A stretch of DNA of 9,013 nucleotides, taken from contig CAJTPP010000075.1 in assembly GCA_910578235.1 (NCBI GenBank), positions 4,160 through 13,172 on the forward strand, read 5' to 3'. The position numbers and the translations under genes were made by a program. Source of the stretch: an uncultured Clostridia bacterium (GTDB lineage: Bacteria > Bacillota > Clostridia > UBA1381). Shown here one piece after another: positions 6,334-9,013 of this stretch. How positions within the stretch are numbered: the stretch's first letter is position 1; each line of letters starts with the position of its first letter. The notes under the pieces were generated by a model, which was given only the letters and a program-made list of their open reading frames with translations, was not told the origin of the DNA and did not search any database.

Positions 6334-9013
6334 TCATCTAATAGCCTTTTCCGGTACTATTCCGCTTTCAAAAACAGGACACATCATATCGCTCTCCCAA
6401 CACATAATTTTAAAGTAATCATCAGATGTCAATTGGAGTTTAGTAGTGTACGGCAAGCTAACAGTATTATTTATCCCTGTATTAAACTCATTAATATACT
6501 TTTTAACATCCACGAGCGCGCCGTTTCCGTGGTATAGCGCAATATAAATATCAGCTCTTTTTGAATCAGACAATGTATTGCTAACATCAAATGATACCGT
6601 ATAAGATCCGTCAACCATTTTACAAATAGTGTAGTTGTCAGCTGATATACTCGGCGTTCCAACACCTATAGTATAATCAAAGGAAGAAGTTTTGCCGAAA
6701 GTATTTCCTAAAACAGGCACTGCTTTTATTACAGTTGACTGCATTATTTCAATAGGCTTATCATATTTAATTCCGTTAATTTTCGGGTTGCTTCCATCCG
6801 TAGTATAATATATATCATAAAACGGATTGCTTTGTGTCAGTTCAACATCAATCTTGCCATCATAATTACCGCTCGGAAAGTTTGCCGTAACATACTCCAA
6901 ATCCAGCTCGTAATTAAAACTTTTCTCCGCAACAACAGAATTACCATACTTTGCAGTAACTTTCAGATTTGCTGTGTCATCCAGCTCAATCGGTTCACTA
7001 TACAAAATACCGCTTACAGCCGGATCCTTACCGTCAATGGTGTAATATAAATCATACGACGGAATATTGCAATCCAATTCTACATTAATAATATTATTAT
7101 AGCTTCCTGATGAGTAATTTGATGTAATTTCCGCTTTAGGCAAAATATATGTAAAACTTTTTGATGTTACATATTGGCCTTTATATTTGGCCGTCACATC
7201 CACATCGGCAGTTTTATAAATATCTATGGGAGCAATTCTGTTTTCATATTCCCCTCTGACTCTTATCTCTAAATCAATATAATCCAAATCGCAGGAAAAA
7301 GTAATATTTTTAATAACATCCGTATATTCGCCCACCGGAATTGACGGTACTATCTCCGCCTGAGGAAGCGTATATTGAAACATTTGCACTTCGCTCCATT
7401 CGCCCTCATAACACGCAGCGGCTTTTACGCTTGTTGTATCATAAATTTCAACTTCTCCCATATATTTTACCGCGCCCTGATCTTCTTTTGTAGGATCGCC
7501 CCATCCGTTTGTAGTGTAATATATTTCATATGGTTTCAGACTGCTTGTCAAGCTCAAACGAAATGGTTTATCATAGCTGCCTGCCGGCACACTCGGAGTA
7601 ATAACAGGAGAAATTCGGTATTCATAATTCAGCGGATCCCCAAATTCTCCGCCAACCTTTGCAGCAGCTGAAATAGTTGTATTTTTATAGACTGGGATTG
7701 CTCCTATGTATCGTGTACTGCCTTCCTGACGAGGATCACTGCCATCTGTAGTATAATATATTTCCGCGCCCGCCTCATCACTCGTAAGCTCAACAGACAT
7801 CATTTCACTATATGTTCCCGATTCAACACTTGCCAAAACAGGATAATCTGCCAGATGATATTCAAGCTTATATGTTCTTCTCATATTCCTATTGTAACCG
7901 TTTTCAAGATAAGCAACTACCATAGTGTCCTTATCTGTTATAGAAATAGGTTCTGTGTAAAGTTCAAATCCCTCATCTTTTCCCACTACGCAGTAATACA
8001 GAGTGTACAAATTAAAATCCGGTTCTATCTTAAGCTCAAACGCCCCCTTGTGATTACCCGGATTATGGCTCAGAATAATAGCCATAGCATCATTAGTCTG
8101 TGTGTTCAAAATAGGATAATAATCATTTGAACCATAAATATCCATCTGCCATATGTAATTAATACGAGGATCAAGCTTTCTTATCATATCATAACTTTGA
8201 ATTTCATCTGTTGTAACTTTCTCAGGTTCATCGCCTGATGTGTATCCGATTCCGGATGAACAATTTATACTTTCCGTATAATAACTGTTCTCAATCGTTC
8301 CTGTATTGCTGCCACAAATAACACCTTTATACTCTGTTTTGCTTCCCATATAGCCTGAACGATATGCAGACGCGTTAACATCCGCCACGCTGTAGCAATT
8401 CTTTACAGAACCCAAAGAACGTGCCGCTATACCTCCGGCATATGAATTTGCTGTAGCAAAAGTATTTGTAACTCCCGTTGCGCGGGCATATGAATACGCG
8501 CGGACAGTCCCCCTTGTATAACAATTCTCTATAATGCCTGACGAGTTATTTAATTCTACCAATCCGCCGGCATAGGATTGCGCGGTTGCGTCTGACGCCG
8601 AAAAATCTGTTCTCGCCTCTACAGAAGCGTCTACACTATAGCAACCGCTAATAATTCCACTGTTTGTCACAGCTATAACAGCTGAATATGTCATCTCCGT
8701 AAAATTTCCATCTCTCTTTTTTATAGAGTCCTGTATCATAGCTTTTATAAATCCAAGATTACGAACATACCCTGTATTTTCTTTGAACATACAACTTCTT
8801 AATCCCGTTATCGTATGTCCGCCGCCGTCATAACCGCCGCTGAAAGTGCTCACTGTATAATAATAAGATGATGTCATATCAATATCAGTTGTCTGTAAAA
8901 AATAACTGTCAGAATAATCTCTGATTTGATTCAGCTGTTCTGCTGTGGATATGAGATACGGAAATTCCTCTGTTCCGCTGCCGCCGTCAAAAACCGTATT
9001 GTCCGCAACTACT
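6334..9013 (-). CDS. Large GLUG and chitobiase-C-terminal-like repeat protein (5' end outside window)
   Basis: The frame is open to the window edge, so 892 residues are visible and the N-terminus, probably with a signal peptide, is missing; the ATG at 8877 is internal. The visible start has GSGTEEFPYLISTAEQLNQI and FSGGYDGGGHTITGL, the usual lead-in to GLUG proteins. About 3.5 GLUG-like repeats follow (8278-8673; SGIISGCYS, SGIIENCYT, GSVKNCYSV, GTIENSYYT, with GGL/GGI turns), predicted to form a beta-solenoid. Next come six tandem domains of 75-82 residues like the chitobiase/hexosaminidase C-terminal module (consensus SGxY...YYTTDGSDP...Y..PIEI), then a distinct C-terminal domain of ~110 residues (DGSYTVSFDVSN, ADIYIALYHGNGALVDVKKY). 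No catalytic residues, sortase motif or S-layer domain are seen in this part. An extracellular, possibly polysaccharide- or surface-binding role is inferred. Confidence 0.87.
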   Translation of the reverse strand, partial: VVADNTVFDGGSGTEEFPYLISTAEQLNQIRDYSDSYFLQTTDIDMTSSYYYTVSTFSGGYDGGGHTITGLRSCMFKENTGYVRNLGFIKAMIQDSIKKRDGNFTEMTYSAVIAVTNSGIISGCYSVDASVEARTDFSASDATAQSYAGGLVELNNSSGIIENCYTRGTVRAYSYARATGVTNTFATANSYAGGIAARSLGSVKNCYSVADVNASAYRSGYMGSKTEYKGVICGSNTGTIENSYYTESINCSSGIGYTSGDEPEKVTTDEIQSYDMIRKLDPRINYIWQMDIYGSNDYYPILNTQTNDAMAIILSHNPGNHKGAFELKIEPDFNLYTLYYCVVGKDEGFELYTEPISITDKDTMVVAYLENGYNRNMRRTYKLEYHLADYPVLASVESGTYSEMMSVELTSDEAGAEIYYTTDGSDPRQEGSTRYIGAIPVYKNTTISAAAKVGGEFGDPLNYEYRISPVITPSVPAGSYDKPFRLSLTSSLKPYEIYYTTNGWGDPTKEDQGAVKYMGEVEIYDTTSVKAAACYEGEWSEVQMFQYTLPQAEIVPSIPVGEYTDVIKNITFSCDLDYIDLEIRVRGEYENRIAPIDIYKTADVDVTAKYKGQYVTSKSFTYILPKAEITSNYSSGSYNNIINVELDCNIPSYDLYYTIDGKDPAVSGILYSEPIELDDTANLKVTAKYGNSVVAEKSFNYELDLEYVTANFPSGNYDGKIDVELTQSNPFYDIYYTTDGSNPKINGIKYDKPIEIMQSTVIKAVPVLGNTFGKTSSFDYTIGVGTPSISADNYTICKMVDGSYTVSFDVSNTLSDSKRADIYIALYHGNGALVDVKKYINEFNTGINNTVSLPYTTKLQLTSDDYFKIMCWESDMMCPVFESGIVPEKAIR
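6667..8091 (-). repeat. Six tandem chitobiase-C-terminal-like domains
   Basis: These are protein-level repeats. Approximate units on the minus strand are 8091-7852, 7851-7612, 7611-7366, 7365-7141, 7140-6904 and 6903-6667. Units 2, 3, 5 and 6 carry YYTTDGSDP or close variants (YYTTNGWGDP, YYTIDGKDP, YYTTDGSNP), SGxY or AGSY near the start and (F/Y)xY(T/E/R)(I/L) at the end. Unit 1 has a degenerate core (YYCVVGKDEG). Unit 4 has lost the YYT-DG-DP core (EIRVRGEYENR) and is the shortest. DNA identity between units appears low, so the array is old rather than a recent expansion. Confidence 0.8.

Noticed and set aside
6329..6345. Hairpin GCTATT/AATAGC at the stop codon of the GLUG gene, as a terminator
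   Set aside because: The stem is only 6 bp and is not followed by a T tract on the minus strand, so it is not a convincing intrinsic terminator.
6334..8877. Complete 847-residue gene starting at the ATG at 8877
   Set aside because: The frame has no stop up to the window edge, and the upstream codons encode GSGTEEFPYLISTAEQLNQI, a conserved lead-in of GLUG proteins. The ATG is internal and the gene is partial.
1..9013. Mobile element, CRISPR array, tRNA or rRNA genes
   Set aside because: No transposase or integrase motifs, terminal inverted repeats, regularly spaced identical repeats or RNA-gene folds were recognised in any gap; the gaps are too short and AT-rich to hold them.

Overview
The window looks like a chromosomal segment of a low-GC, Gram-positive anaerobe of the class Clostridia, probably gut-associated. 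The signs are AT-rich DNA, strong AGGAGG-type ribosome binding sites, consensus sigma-A promoters, a DUF4364 gene (a family seen in Clostridia), an lrgAB pair, and very large modular secreted proteins with GLUG, chitobiase-C-terminal-like, putative-Ig and leucine-rich-repeat-like modules. The sequence alone does not support a species name.

Layout from left to right. Bases 1-123 (minus) are the first 41 codons of RNase HII (rnhB), cut by the window edge. Divergent from it, 211-759 (plus) encodes a DUF4364 winged-helix-like protein. Its promoter region carries three ACTGT motifs about one helical turn apart. Facing it, and overlapping its last 14 bases tail to tail, is the minus-strand operon lrgA-lrgB (1793 to 746). 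This operon has a good extended -10 promoter (1820-1848) and overlapping cistrons. A perfect 13-bp hairpin terminator (1871-1899) separates it from the next gene.

From 1911 to 5345 (minus) lies a 1144-residue exported protein. Its parts are a signal peptide, an EF-hand-like loop, a leucine-rich-repeat-like region, CARDB/Ig-like segments, a carboxypeptidase-regulatory-like domain, a Pro/Thr linker of 7-residue repeats, a putative Ig (He_PIG) domain and an MBG-like C-terminus. It has a near-consensus promoter (TTGACA-N17-TAATAT). Just upstream is tcdA (5454-6188, minus), the t6A37 dehydratase of tRNA modification. Upstream of that is a second huge protein (6334 to beyond 9013, minus) whose N-terminus is outside the window: a GLUG-type beta-solenoid region followed by six tandem chitobiase-C-terminal-like domains and a separate C-terminal domain.

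How the parts fit: rnhB, DUF4364 and tcdA are housekeeping or regulatory genes, and lrgAB encodes a membrane pair linked to cell-wall/lysis control and pyruvate transport. The two large proteins are probably exported surface or extracellular proteins that bind ligands or polymers. Neither shows an enzyme active site that I can recognise, and no wall anchor is visible. No RNA genes, CRISPR arrays, insertion sequences or phage genes were seen. All intergenic gaps are short (87, 117, 108 and 145 bases). I do not see clear evidence of a new multi-gene system. The most notable items are the two uncharacterised modular proteins flanking tcdA and several small regulatory structures.
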